A stretch of 64,000 bases of DNA from Luteolibacter flavescens (GTDB lineage: Bacteria > Verrucomicrobiota > Verrucomicrobiia > Verrucomicrobiales > Akkermansiaceae): NCBI RefSeq assembly GCF_025950085.1, contig NZ_JAPDDS010000011.1, positions 62,001 through 126,000 of the forward strand, written 5' to 3'. The notes below the pieces were generated by a model. That model ran no database searches. It was not told the DNA's origin and saw only the letters and a list, made by a program, of their open reading frames with translations. Below are positions 8,270 to 17,503 of the stretch, one piece after another (position 1 is the first letter of the stretch; every line of letters begins with the position of its first letter). Position numbers and translations under genes: made by a program.

Positions 8270-9979
8270 TCACTCCGTGGCGATGTCCGTGGAGGTCACC
8301 GAGATGACTTCCTCAATGGTGGTGAGGCCCTGCATCACCTTGATCCAGCCGTAGCCGCGCATCGGGACGAAGCCCTCCTTGATCGACTGCGCACGGATGT
8401 CCGGAGCGCTGGCACCGTGGGCGACCATGTCCTGCATGGTCTGGCTCAGCACCACGACCTCGTAGATGGCGAGTCGGCCCTGGAAGCCGGTATTGCGGCA
8501 GCGGTCGCAGCCCTTGGCCACGTGCGGCTGGCCTTCCAGATTCATCGGGATACCGAGATCGCGGCGGTCGTCGAGGCTCAGTTCGCGCGGCACCTTGCAG
8601 TGCGGGCAGAGGCGGCGGACGAGGCGCTGAGCGAGGAAGGCGCGGACGGCGGCGGAGACGAGGAAGGGCTCCACGCCCATGTCAACGAGACGGCTGATAC
8701 CGCCGAGAGCATCATTGGTGTGGAGGGTGGAGAAGACCAAGTGACCGGTAAGCGAGGCGCGGATGGCGATTTCCGCGGTCTCAAGGTCGCGAATTTCCCC
8801 GATCATCACGACATTCGGGTCGGCACGCAGGATGGAGCGCAGGCCGGCGGCGAAGGTCAGGCCGATGTCCGACTTCACCGCGATCTGCATCACCCCGGAG
8901 AGCTTGTTTTCCACCGGGTCCTCGATCGTGACGATGCGGCGGTCCGGGTGGTTGATCTCGCTGAGGAAGGAGTAAAGGCTGGTGGACTTACCCGAACCGG
9001 TGGGACCGGTGATCAGGATGATGCCGTTCGAAAGGTGCAGCAGGCCCTCGATCTTCGTCCGGACGTGCGGCTCCATGCCGAGCTTGTCCAAATTGAACTT
9101 CTCCTGGTTGAGGAGACGCAGGGCGACGCTCTCGCCTTCCACGGTCGGCACGGTGGCGACGCGGACGTCGATGGTGCGGCCTTCGAACTGGAGGTTGATA
9201 CGTCCGTCCTGCGGCAAGCGGCGCTCGGCGATATCGAGGCGCGACATGATCTTGAGACGGGCGATCACGGAGCTTTGCAGCGCCTTGATATTTTCCGGGA
9301 CAGTCACCGCAAGCAGTTTGCCGTCAATGCGGTAGCGGATACGGAGATTGTCAGCCAGCGGCTCGACGTGAATATCCGTCGCGCGCTGCTCGAGCGCTTC
9401 ACGGATGATCTGGTTCACGAATTTGACGACGCTTGCCTCTTCGTCTTCGTCCGCGTCGATAACGTTCGCCTCGTCCTGGCTTTCGAGATTGTCGTAGTCG
9501 AGTTCGCGGCCTTCCAGGATCTGCTCGAAGGTATCGGCACCCACACCATAGAGGCGGCGGAGCGACTCGTGGATGCGGCGGCGGGAAGCCATCACCCACT
9601 CCACGGGCATCTCGATTTCCTGGGCAACTGCCTGGCGGGCAACGAGATTGAAGGGATCGAAGGTGGCCAGCTTCAGGCGGGCATCTTCGCCCTCCCCGAT
9701 GAACTCGATCGGCAGCAGGCGATGGCGCAGCGCGACCTTCGGTCCGCAGGCGACGCGCAGCGGCAGCGGGGTCTCAGGGAAATGGATGGTTTCCAGCCAT
9801 TCCATGCCCAGCTCGGAGGCGAGCTCGCGCATGTAGGGCTCCTCGTCCACGACGCCGGCATCCAGCACGTCATCGATGGGTGAGCGCTGGCGGACGCTCG
9901 CGCCCTCCAATACTTCCCCGAGTTTTTCCAAATCTTGGCATCCGCTACGGCGGGCGGGGTCGATCAACAATTCGGTCAT
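8270..9979 (-). CDS. Type II secretion / type IV pilus assembly ATPase (GspE/PilB)
   Basis: A hexameric cytoplasmic ATPase that powers pilus or pseudopilus assembly. The ATG at 9979 (MTELLIDPARR) is preferred over the longer open frame reaching 10246, which runs into the lpxA coding region. Visible parts are an N-terminal MshEN-like domain, Walker A GPTGSGKST near residue 326, the Asp box and Walker B (ADPNVVMIGEIRDLETAE, near 390), and a C-terminal tetracysteine zinc site (CPHC near 458 and CDRC near 490). It is 569 residues long, typical of PilB/GspE. It heads a gspE-gspF pair and is divergent from lpxA. Confidence 0.92.
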   Translation of the reverse strand: MTELLIDPARRSGCQDLEKLGEVLEGASVRQRSPIDDVLDAGVVDEEPYMRELASELGMEWLETIHFPETPLPLRVACGPKVALRHRLLPIEFIGEGEDARLKLATFDPFNLVARQAVAQEIEMPVEWVMASRRRIHESLRRLYGVGADTFEQILEGRELDYDNLESQDEANVIDADEDEEASVVKFVNQIIREALEQRATDIHVEPLADNLRIRYRIDGKLLAVTVPENIKALQSSVIARLKIMSRLDIAERRLPQDGRINLQFEGRTIDVRVATVPTVEGESVALRLLNQEKFNLDKLGMEPHVRTKIEGLLHLSNGIILITGPTGSGKSTSLYSFLSEINHPDRRIVTIEDPVENKLSGVMQIAVKSDIGLTFAAGLRSILRADPNVVMIGEIRDLETAEIAIRASLTGHLVFSTLHTNDALGGISRLVDMGVEPFLVSAAVRAFLAQRLVRRLCPHCKVPRELSLDDRRDLGIPMNLEGQPHVAKGCDRCRNTGFQGRLAIYEVVVLSQTMQDMVAHGASAPDIRAQSIKEGFVPMRGYGWIKVMQGLTTIEEVISVTSTDIATE

Positions 9980-10117
9980 GCGGCTGGCGGTCTTGTCCCG
10001 TAAAACCGCCGGAGGTGCAACTTTGTCTCTGGAAAATCCAAGATCATGCGTCAGCAGGCAAAAAAACCTCCATCCGGGAGGCTTGTAGGCCTGAAAACGC
10101 CCCCCTAGAACCACCCC

Positions 10118-10894
10118 GTGCCGACGATCCACCCCACTGCCCAGGTCTCCAAGGAAGCGGAACTCGCCGACGACGTGAGCGTGGGTCCCTTCACGGTGAT
10201 CGAGGGACCGGTGAAATTGGCCGCCGGGGTGAAGATCGGCGGGCACGCATGGATTTCCGGCCGCACCAGCATCGGCGAGGCCTCCAGCGTGGGCTGGGGC
10301 GCGGTGATCGGGGCGGATCCGCAGGACCTCTCCTTCGATCCCGCGACCGACTCAGGCGTGGAGATCGGCCCGCGGAACACGCTGCGGGAATATGTGACCG
10401 TCCACCGTGGCTCGAAGCCAGGCACGAACACCGTGATGGGCGAGGGCAACCTGCTGATGACCGGCGTCCACCTCGCCCACGACGTGCGACTCGGCGACGG
10501 GAACGTGCTCGCAAACAGCGTGCTGCTGGCCGGGCACGTCCACGTGGGAAACAAGGCATTCCTCGGCGGCGGTGCTGGCTTCCACCAGTTCATCAAGGTC
10601 GGCGACCTCGCCATGGTCCAGGGCCTGACCGCCGTGAGCCAGGATATGCCACCGTTTTGCACGGCCTACGGGATCAACCAGCTAGCCGGCCTGAATACGG
10701 TGGGCCTCCGCCGGTCGGGCTTCAGCGCGGATGAACGGGCGGCGATCAAACGCGCCTACAAGCTGGTCTTCCTGTCCGGGCTGACCCGCGAAGCCGCACT
10801 GGCCGAGGCAGCCACGCAGGACTGGCCGGAGCCTGCCGCGAGATTCCTCGCAGCGATCTCGTCGCCCTCCAAGAAGGGCGTGATGAGCCCGTGA
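10118..10894 (+). CDS. lpxA: Acyl-ACP--UDP-N-acetylglucosamine O-acyltransferase
   Basis: First step of lipid A synthesis: transfer of a 3-hydroxyacyl chain from ACP to UDP-GlcNAc in the cytoplasm. The GTG start at 10118 gives MPTIHPTAQVSKEAE, the normal LpxA opening. Hexapeptide repeats of the left-handed beta-helix run through residues 1-190, and GPRNTLREYVTVHRGS is the family signature. Catalytic His is in the LLAGHVHVGN region and a C-terminal helical domain follows. It is 258 residues, the usual length. It is an isolated lpxA rather than part of an lpxD-fabZ-lpxA-lpxB cluster. Confidence 0.93.
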   Translation: MPTIHPTAQVSKEAELADDVSVGPFTVIEGPVKLAAGVKIGGHAWISGRTSIGEASSVGWGAVIGADPQDLSFDPATDSGVEIGPRNTLREYVTVHRGSKPGTNTVMGEGNLLMTGVHLAHDVRLGDGNVLANSVLLAGHVHVGNKAFLGGGAGFHQFIKVGDLAMVQGLTAVSQDMPPFCTAYGINQLAGLNTVGLRRSGFSADERAAIKRAYKLVFLSGLTREAALAEAATQDWPEPAARFLAAISSPSKKGVMSP

Positions 10895-10903
10895 GCCCGG
10901 GTG

Positions 10904-11785
10904 TCAGCCGGGATTTCCGGTCTGGTCGTCTTCCGCTTCGCCTGATTTCGATGGCGTCTCGGCTTCGATCTCCCGCTGGATCTTTGGCGAAAGGAAGGGC
11001 CGGACCACCAGGCCGTAGAGCAGGTAGGCGCTGAAAAGCACCGCCGGCATGATGTAGTGGAATCGCACGGTGACGATCAGGAGAAGCGCCGCGCCAACGA
11101 TGACGAGCGGAGTTCCGCGGGTGCGCCAGCCGACTTTCTTGAAGCTGGGGTAGCGGACACTGCTCACCATCAGGACTGACAGGCCCAGCATCGCACCCGC
11201 GAGGACGTATTTCCACACGCCGAGATTCCGGTCCGTTTCGTTAAAATAGATGACCACGTAAGTCAGCGATGAGATGAAGCCGGCGGCCATGGGGATGGGC
11301 AGGCCCCGGAAATCGGTGCTGGCATTCGCACGCTTCGGCATGGCGGCCAGGCAATTGAAACGCGCCAGGCGGATCGCTCCGCAAAGGACATAGACGCAAG
11401 CCAGGCCCCAGCCGACGCCCTCCATGTTTAGGTCCTCGTCCAAGGGCAAAAGCACCGCCTTTGCCATCAACATCGACGGAGCCATGCCGAAAGAAATGAC
11501 ATCCGCCAGAGAGTCGAACTCCCGGCCGAAGGGCGACTCCTGCCCGCCGAATCGCGCCAGGCGGCCATCCAGCAAGTCGAAGATACAGGATGCGAAGATC
11601 AGCAGGATCGCCTGCTGGTAGTAGGGCTGGGCCTCGGCGAAAATGTAGCCCTCCGGCGTGGTCGCCTTCATGATCCCCTTGAAGATCGTGAGCACCGCGA
11701 AGAAGCCGCAAGCGAGGTTTCCTGCCGTCATCAGGTTCGGCAGCAAGTAGATGCGCGGTTCGTCAGGGTCGATGGAACGGAACAT
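10904..11785 (-). CDS. pssA: CDP-diacylglycerol--serine O-phosphatidyltransferase
   Basis: Makes phosphatidylserine from CDP-diacylglycerol and serine at the inner membrane. The full CDP-alcohol phosphatidyltransferase motif is present: DG at 73-74, AR at 77-78, G at 87, D at 91 and D at 95. Several membrane helices flank it. The start at 11785 (MFRSIDPDEPRIYLLPN) fits family N-termini; longer frames run into the divergent gene. It is 293 residues. It converges with lpxA, the two stops 9 bases apart. Confidence 0.93.
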   Translation of the reverse strand: MFRSIDPDEPRIYLLPNLMTAGNLACGFFAVLTIFKGIMKATTPEGYIFAEAQPYYQQAILLIFASCIFDLLDGRLARFGGQESPFGREFDSLADVISFGMAPSMLMAKAVLLPLDEDLNMEGVGWGLACVYVLCGAIRLARFNCLAAMPKRANASTDFRGLPIPMAAGFISSLTYVVIYFNETDRNLGVWKYVLAGAMLGLSVLMVSSVRYPSFKKVGWRTRGTPLVIVGAALLLIVTVRFHYIMPAVLFSAYLLYGLVVRPFLSPKIQREIEAETPSKSGEAEDDQTGNPG

Positions 11786-11858
11786 GTCGCGGCAAGGTGG
11801 CCCAAAAGTATGCTTTGAAACAGTGGAAAATCCCCGGGCGGCAGTTAGGGTCCGCCGC

Positions 11859-12407
11859 GTGGACCTCGCGACCATCACTGCCGACACCCCGATGGGGGAA
11901 ATCATGAGCGCCCTGCCCGGTGCCCGCCGTGCGCTTTTCTCGCGCTACCATCTGGGCGGCTGCCAGAGCTGCGGCTTCGCCGACACGGAGACGCTGGGCC
12001 AACTCTGCGCCCGCGCCGGAGAACTGGACGTGGAGGAAGTGCTCCAGCACCTGCTGGACAGCCACGCGCACGATGAGTCGATGATGATTTCCCCCGCGGA
12101 GCTGAAGGCCGAGCTGGAGTCCCCCGCCCCGCCGATCCTGCTGGACTGCCGAACCCGCGAGGAACACGAGGCCGTGGCCATCGCCGGGGCGGAATTCATG
12201 ACCCAGGAGCTCCAGCAGCAACTCTTCGGCGGCGACCCGAAGCGTCGCGTCATCCTCCACGACCACTCCGGCAAGCACGTGCTGGACACCTGCGCGTGGT
12301 TCCTCGGCCACGGCATGAAGAACACCCGCGCTCTCCGGGGTGGCATCGACGCCTGGAGCCGCGAGATCGACCCGAAGCTGCCGAGGTACCGGATCGAGGT
12401 GGATTGA
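11859..12407 (+). CDS. DUF1858-like plus rhodanese-like domain protein lacking the catalytic Cys
   Basis: The GTG at 11859 is chosen because the DUF1858-like N-terminal helix bundle starts right there (ITADTPMGEIMSALPGARR); an upstream extension would overlap the pssA start. The N-domain has a CQSC pair (Cys35, Cys38) as in hybrid-cluster-associated redox proteins. Residues about 85-180 form a rhodanese fold (LLDCRTREEHEAVAIAG), but the active-site loop reads HDHSGKHVL where a catalytic Cys is expected, so sulfurtransfer by that residue is unlikely. Iron-sulfur or redox handling is a family-based guess. 182 residues. Confidence 0.75.
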   Translation: MDLATITADTPMGEIMSALPGARRALFSRYHLGGCQSCGFADTETLGQLCARAGELDVEEVLQHLLDSHAHDESMMISPAELKAELESPAPPILLDCRTREEHEAVAIAGAEFMTQELQQQLFGGDPKRRVILHDHSGKHVLDTCAWFLGHGMKNTRALRGGIDAWSREIDPKLPRYRIEVD

Positions 12408-12559
12408 GACCCCCAATCCGCTTCGCGAATAAGCAGCATCAAAGACCCGGCAGGCCAGGCGCGTAACCCGCTGATGCCGTGACTCCTCAAGCGACTGGAT
12501 CTCCCAGCCGGAGATGCAGGCTCCTTGACCAGATTCACTGGACAGGATAACGTCCAGCC

Positions 12560-12814
12560 ATGGAGGCAATCTCTTACACCGCCGCCCGCGAAAATCTGGC
12601 GGCCACCATGCAGAAGGTCTGCGACGACAGAGCCCCTGTCATCATCACGAGAAATCGCGATCAAGCCGTGGTGATGATGGCGCTGGAGGAATACGAAGCA
12701 CTTCAGGAAACCGCGCATCTCCTCTCCTCCCCTGCCAATGCGTCGCGGCTGATGGAGTCGGTGAAGGAACTGCGGGCAGGCAAGGGCAAGGAGCGCAACC
12801 TGACCCCCGAATGA
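12560..12814 (+). CDS. YefM/Phd-family antitoxin
   Basis: An 84-residue antitoxin of the prevent-host-death family: MEAISYTAARENLAATM, then PVIITRNRDQAVVMMALEEYE, the standard YefM DNA-binding region, and a charged C-terminal tail. Its stop overlaps the toxin start (ATGA), the usual arrangement for coupling. Autorepression of the pair from the 150-base upstream gap is expected from the family. Confidence 0.92.
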   Translation: MEAISYTAARENLAATMQKVCDDRAPVIITRNRDQAVVMMALEEYEALQETAHLLSSPANASRLMESVKELRAGKGKERNLTPE

Positions 12815-13071
12815 GGCTGATCTTTTCCAAGAGAGCTTGGGAGGACTATCAATACTGGATCAGGACCGACAAGCAGACGCTGAAGCGGATCAATCTACTC
12901 ATCGAAGACACCACCCGGAATCCTTTTGAAGGACTAGGGAAGCCCGAGCCGCTACGCTATCAACTCGCCGGATTCTGGTCCCGCCGGATCACAGCCGAGC
13001 ATCGCTTCGTGTATGCAGTCGAGGATGGCGATCTGCTCATTGCGCAACTGCGCTATCACTACGAGAGCTGA
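12811..13071 (+). CDS. yoeB: YoeB/Txe-family mRNA interferase toxin
   Basis: A ribosome-dependent mRNA endonuclease. At 86 residues it keeps the YoeB catalytic set at the same numbers as the E. coli protein: Glu46, Arg65, His83 and Tyr84 (terminus RYHYES). This suggests an active toxin. It overlaps the antitoxin by 4 bases. A strong hairpin (13082-13112) closes the unit. Confidence 0.93.
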   Translation: MRLIFSKRAWEDYQYWIRTDKQTLKRINLLIEDTTRNPFEGLGKPEPLRYQLAGFWSRRITAEHRFVYAVEDGDLLIAQLRYHYES

Positions 13072-13081
13072 AAGCGAAGCA

Positions 13082-13112
13082 GGACCGGCGGATGCCGGGC
13101 CTGTTTGATGAA
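13082..13112. terminator. Hairpin terminator after yoeB
   Basis: CAGGACCGGC, GGAT, GCCGGGCCTG followed by TTTGATGAA. The sequence from here to about 13142 is a diverged copy of 13950-14013 (same hairpin, then an AAGTGG, CAGGCAA segment), so the unit appears to have been duplicated. Confidence 0.65.
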
Positions 13113-13244
13113 TGTAAGTGGCGTCCCGGCCTTCAGGCAATTTGCTGCATACCTGAACATTGCTTCGCAACCATGGGATGAAGATTACCCGAGTCCCCGA
13201 AAGCGAGATCGAGGTGGATTGAATCGCAGCCCTGACTCCACCAC

Positions 13245-13796
13245 TCACCCCTGCCCGCCGATCCACGACATCCTGCCGTTGCGAGTCAGCCGGATCTCCC
13301 CGAAGTCCGAGTCGGGATAGCGGATGATCCACCCGCCGAATTCGCGGTGAGGGACCTCTTCGCCCACGGGCTCGTAGCCGTGCTCCCGGAGTTCACGCCG
13401 GGCCTCAACGATTGCGCGTTCCTTGCCCATGTTTCCAATAAGGTTCCAAATCACGATCGCTCCGGTCAGCATCAGACAGAGACGATAGCCGATGGATACC
13501 ATACGACATGTGGCTTCACCCGGGCACCGTGATTCGATGAGCCGGAAGATTGGTGCCACCAATGCAAACGGGAGAAGCAGCCACGCCCAACCCGTCACGA
13601 AATAGACTGCATTGGCAAAGCCATTGTCCGGAGGATCAAGAACCGCCATCCACAGGTTGAAATAGACCCAGGAAATCGCCGCGCACGCGGCGGTTGCGGA
13701 CCACCAGGAGAGGGAGTGCCTCCATTTCGCCAGGCACACCCCCACAGGGATGATCACGATGAGGAGCAAGTAGGTTTCGATGGGAAGGAGATTCAC
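13245..13796 (-). CDS. Hypothetical membrane protein
   Basis: 183 residues with about four hydrophobic segments (ETYLLLIVIIPVGVCLA, a WW-rich second segment, FVTGWAWLLLPFALVAPI and LCLMLTGAIVIWNLIG) and a soluble C-terminal tail of about 60 residues rich in charge and aromatics (REFGGWIIRYPDSDFGE). I do not recognise the family. It stands alone between the toxin-antitoxin pair and the first DUF1501 gene. Confidence 0.65.
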   Translation of the reverse strand: MNLLPIETYLLLIVIIPVGVCLAKWRHSLSWWSATAACAAISWVYFNLWMAVLDPPDNGFANAVYFVTGWAWLLLPFALVAPIFRLIESRCPGEATCRMVSIGYRLCLMLTGAIVIWNLIGNMGKERAIVEARRELREHGYEPVGEEVPHREFGGWIIRYPDSDFGEIRLTRNGRMSWIGGQG

Positions 13797-13947
13797 CAGC
13801 GGGGAGTGACCGCAATTCCATGCGATTCCGATGAGCGGTCGGGGAAGAATCGGGGAAACTCAACCGCGGCACTTCCAGCTTTCACGGGATTACGAATGCG
13901 CACGCGCCTACGGGCAAAAGGAGCCTTGTCGTTTCCGCCGCCCGGAA

Positions 13948-13984
13948 ACGAAACAGGCCCGGCGAATGCCGGGCCTGTTCGATA
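13948..13984. terminator. Hairpin terminator after the DUF1501 gene
   Basis: ACAGGCCCGGC, GAAT, GCCGGGCCTGT, an 11-base perfect stem. On the minus strand it is followed by TTCGTTTCC, so it ends the leftward PSD1-DUF1501 unit. Confidence 0.75.
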
Positions 13985-14005
13985 AATCAAGTGGTGTCCT
14001 GAAAC

Positions 14006-15313
14006 TCAGGCAAACACATCCATCACCGGCTTGCCTTGGTCGGCGAACTGGAACGGGCGACCCGTGGGAGACATGACGGTGAGGTCGTGTGGAAGGCCTA
14101 GGGCACAAGCGATGGTGGCATTGAAGTCCTGCACGGTGACCGGCTTTTCCTTCACGCGCTCGCCCTTTGCATCGGTCTCGCCGTGCTTGTAGCCGCCCTT
14201 CACACCGCCGCCCGCGAGCAGGCAGGTGAACGCCGCAGGGTGGTGGTCGCGGCCGTTCTGGTGCTCGGTCTTGATCGTCGGCGTCCGACCGAATTCGGTG
14301 GCGACGACGACCAGCGTGTCCTTCAACATGCCCTTCTTCTCAAGATCGCTGAGCAGGCCGGCGTAGGCTTGGTCGAACTCCTTGCAACGGCCTTCCACGG
14401 CGGCGAAATTGTCGTAGTGCGTGTCCCATCCGCCGAGCTGGACTTCCACGAATCGCACGCCGTGCTCCACCAGACGGCGGGCCAGCATGCATCCCTGCGC
14501 GAACCGGCCCTCGCCATACATCGCGCGGACGGAGGCGGACTCGTCCTTGATGTTGAAGGCCTTCAGGTCCTTGCTGTTCATCAGGCGGATCGCCTCCTGG
14601 TAAAGCTCCTCATAGGCCTTCACGTCGGCATTCTGATACTTGCCGTGGAATTGCTTGTTCAGGCGGTCGGCTAGCGAGAGGCGGCTCTCGAAATCCTGCT
14701 TTGAGACACCGCCGGGCTTGTGCGAATCCTGCAGACCATCGGTCGGGCTGCCGATGGGAGCGGCGGCATACTTCGCGCCGAAGAAGCCGCCGCCGGAGTA
14801 TTCCTGCGACGAATCGATGGCGACGTAGCCCGGGATATCCGGATTGTGGCGGCCGCCGAGCTTCATCACCCAGGCACCCAGCGACGGGTGCTTCACCGTG
14901 CCACGCATGTCGTAGCTGGTGTGCATGATGTAGGTGCCCTGCTCGTGGGCGCCCTGGCGCGAGGTGAGAGAATTGATCACGCAGACCTTGTCCATCACCT
15001 CCGCGGTCTTCGGCAGGCTCTTGCCGACGAAGATGTCGGTGGCCTTGGTCGGGATCGCTTCCGTGGGCCCCATCACCTCCTTCTTCTTCGGCTTCGGGTC
15101 GAAGGTGTCCAGATGGCTCATGCCGCCGGACATGTAGAGGTAGATCACGCTCTTCGCCTTCGCTGCGGCAGCTTCCTTCGCGCCGGTCGGAGCGGCGGAG
15201 GCGGCGCTGTTGAAGAAGGGCATGAGCTGCACCCCGAGGTACATCTTCGCGGCGTTCGTGATGAAGCGACGGCGGGTCGGCTCGTCGAAGCGGTTGAAAT
15301 CGCTGGCGTTCAT
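14006..15313 (-). CDS. DUF1501 family exported protein (sulfatase-like fold)
   Basis: 435 residues with a twin-arginine-type leader (EPTRRRFITNAAKMYLG). Family landmarks are VIYLYMSGGMSHLDTFDPKP, YIMHTSYDMRG, VVVATEFGRTPTIK and the terminal NGRDHHPAAF. DUF1501 proteins resemble alkaline-phosphatase/sulfatase-superfamily enzymes, but no substrate is established. It follows its DUF1549/DUF1553 partner by 22 bases, the pairing repeated at 19.7-24.3 kb. Confidence 0.88.
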   Translation of the reverse strand: MNASDFNRFDEPTRRRFITNAAKMYLGVQLMPFFNSAASAAPTGAKEAAAAKAKSVIYLYMSGGMSHLDTFDPKPKKKEVMGPTEAIPTKATDIFVGKSLPKTAEVMDKVCVINSLTSRQGAHEQGTYIMHTSYDMRGTVKHPSLGAWVMKLGGRHNPDIPGYVAIDSSQEYSGGGFFGAKYAAAPIGSPTDGLQDSHKPGGVSKQDFESRLSLADRLNKQFHGKYQNADVKAYEELYQEAIRLMNSKDLKAFNIKDESASVRAMYGEGRFAQGCMLARRLVEHGVRFVEVQLGGWDTHYDNFAAVEGRCKEFDQAYAGLLSDLEKKGMLKDTLVVVATEFGRTPTIKTEHQNGRDHHPAAFTCLLAGGGVKGGYKHGETDAKGERVKEKPVTVQDFNATIACALGLPHDLTVMSPTGRPFQFADQGKPVMDVFA

Positions 15314-15335
15314 GGTTTTTCGAGGGTGGCGGGGT

Positions 15336-17246
15336 TTATTGCAGGAAGAGGAACTCGGAGGACATCACGAGCGCCGAGACGATGTTGCGGAAGCCGTTCT
15401 GGCCGGACTTCTTCACCTCGTCGCGCATCCAGCCCATCTCTTCGTCGGTCGGCGGGCGGTTCAGGATGGTGATGTAGAGACGGCGGATCTTCTCCTCGTC
15501 GCTACCGGCGTCCTCGAGGCTCTTGTAAAGGTGCGCGCCCGGGTTGTTCACGAGCTGCTCCTGCACATAGCCGTTCATCAGCGAGAGCACCTGGCCGACA
15601 TTCGGCTCGCGGCTGGCTCCTTCCACCACGATGCGGTCGGATTGGCCGAAGAGATACAGCAGGTGATTGCGCGGCGCGGGGCTCGGCAGCTCGGAGGCGC
15701 GGACCTGCGCCTTGCCATCGTAGCTCTGCACCCGGGCCATGCCCATCATGCTGTCGCCACCACCGGCACTGCCGCCGTCCTTCTTCACCTCGTCCAGCAG
15801 CTTGTCGAAGTAGGCGCGCACCTCGGCCTCGCTCTCCAGCGCTAGCACCTCCTTGGAGACCTGCACCATGTTCTTCTTCCCGACGAGCACCGGCTTGCGG
15901 TTCATGTAAATGCGGTCGTCGAGCCCACGGCGCGGCTTCTTATCCGGATCGCCGGAGGCCAGAGTGATGAGCGAGTCCCAGAGCTGCTCCGCCGACAGGC
16001 GGGTGAGCTGGCGACCGTGGAAATCATCCCCCGTGACCACCTTCGATGGCTCGGGATTCGGCACGAATTGGAAGGTCTTCGTATTGAGCAATACCTTCTG
16101 GAAAGCCTCCAGATCGTAGTCGAGCTGGACCATCAGGGAGATGAGCGTGTTCATCAGCTCGGGGTGATGCAGCTCCTTGGTCGGCTTGTATTCGTCCACC
16201 GGCTCATAGACCCCGCGGCCCATCACGCGCTTCCACATGCGGTTCGCAGCCACGGAAGCGAATTGCTCGCCGGTCTTGCCGACGACCCAATCTGCCAGCT
16301 CCTTGCGGCCACCGCCCTTGTCGTTCTTTTCCGAAATACGGACGCCCTTTCCGAAAGGGGTCTTCGCGCCGATCAGCTTGCCTGGCTCGCCATCGCGATA
16401 CTGGTAGTCTTCCGGCAGCTTGATCTTGCCATCGCCGGTGCCGCCGAGGCTGAGGCCGTAAACGCGATCCCACATGATCCGCGCCACCTCATACTCGGTG
16501 GAGCGCTCGCGCTGATCATCGGCCAGCTCGTCCCACAGGTCGCGCATCAGGTTTTGCCGCAGCGCCCCCTGACCCTCGGTGAAGGCGGCCAGCTCGAAGA
16601 AATCGTGGCGCTCCGTAGTGCCGAAAGGATCGTCATGGCACTGCGCACACTCCATCCGGGAGCCGAGGAAGATGCGCATCGAGTTTGCCAGATTGTCCAG
16701 CGGCATGCCCCGGTCGCGAGTGTAATAGCCCACCGCGGCGGTCTCCGGATCCCAGCCGTCGCCGTAGGCCGAAAGCAGAGCCTGCGTGAAATCGTCCCAC
16801 CGCATGTTCGACTCCATCGCGTTCCTCACCCAGTGACGGTAGGGCTCGAAGGATCCATTGAAGCCCGGCTTGTCATCGGTCACCCGCAGCAGGTCGAAGA
16901 CCCAGTTCGTCATGTGGCTGGAGTAGCCGGGCGATTTCATCAGGTAGTCGATGAGCTGGACGCGCTTGTCCGCCTCGTGGATCTCCAGGAAAAAGCGGGC
17001 CTCCTCAGCGGTCGGGATGCGCCCGATCGCCACGAGGAACGTACGACGCAGGAAAGTGGCATCGTCCGTCACGGCCGGCACCGGCAGCTTCTCCTTCCGA
17101 TACCACGCCGCGACGTGGGTATCGATCGCGCGCGCCGACTTTGCGATGAAGGCCGGATCGTCGGCAGGCGATGGTTTCTCCGCGCCACTCGCGTGGGGAA
17201 TGACCGACAGCCAACAGGCGAGGAGGCCGAAGATGCGTGATTTCAT
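15336..17246 (-). CDS. DUF1549/DUF1553 (PSCyt2-PSD1) domain secreted protein
   Basis: The start at 17246 opens a signal peptide (MKSRIFGLLACWLSVIPHA). DUF1549 (about residues 35-260) includes LRRTFLVAIGRIPTAEEA and a heme-like CAQCH motif in MECAQCHDDPFGTTERH. DUF1553 fills the C-terminal half and ends SALVMSSEFLFLQ, the family terminus. At 636 residues it lacks the N-terminal PSCyt1 domain that the larger paralogue at 21295-24258 has. It is cotranscribed with the DUF1501 gene downstream. Biochemical role unknown. Confidence 0.87.
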   Translation of the reverse strand: MKSRIFGLLACWLSVIPHASGAEKPSPADDPAFIAKSARAIDTHVAAWYRKEKLPVPAVTDDATFLRRTFLVAIGRIPTAEEARFFLEIHEADKRVQLIDYLMKSPGYSSHMTNWVFDLLRVTDDKPGFNGSFEPYRHWVRNAMESNMRWDDFTQALLSAYGDGWDPETAAVGYYTRDRGMPLDNLANSMRIFLGSRMECAQCHDDPFGTTERHDFFELAAFTEGQGALRQNLMRDLWDELADDQRERSTEYEVARIMWDRVYGLSLGGTGDGKIKLPEDYQYRDGEPGKLIGAKTPFGKGVRISEKNDKGGGRKELADWVVGKTGEQFASVAANRMWKRVMGRGVYEPVDEYKPTKELHHPELMNTLISLMVQLDYDLEAFQKVLLNTKTFQFVPNPEPSKVVTGDDFHGRQLTRLSAEQLWDSLITLASGDPDKKPRRGLDDRIYMNRKPVLVGKKNMVQVSKEVLALESEAEVRAYFDKLLDEVKKDGGSAGGGDSMMGMARVQSYDGKAQVRASELPSPAPRNHLLYLFGQSDRIVVEGASREPNVGQVLSLMNGYVQEQLVNNPGAHLYKSLEDAGSDEEKIRRLYITILNRPPTDEEMGWMRDEVKKSGQNGFRNIVSALVMSSEFLFLQ

Positions 17247-17503
17247 GGGTCTTGGGGTTTTGTCGAAAGTAGGCCTCCCACGAGACGACGTCAATTCGAC
17301 GCCAAGACATGGGATCGGTCGATTACGCCTACAAGAAAGGGCATCTTTCCCGAAAACCAAACGCATTTGGAAACCAATCGCGGTGACAATCCCGGCGGAT
17401 GCCTTGCAATTTTCAACGCCAAGCCACTGCGACCCGGGATTTCCCGGCACAGGCCTGCTCCACGGCATCCCGGACATCCGGGGCGCGCTCGATCCAAAAA
17501 AGA

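Noticed and set aside
9980-10246. Longer N-terminus for the GspE ATPase
   Set aside because: It would overlap the lpxA coding region on the other strand and lacks any family similarity.
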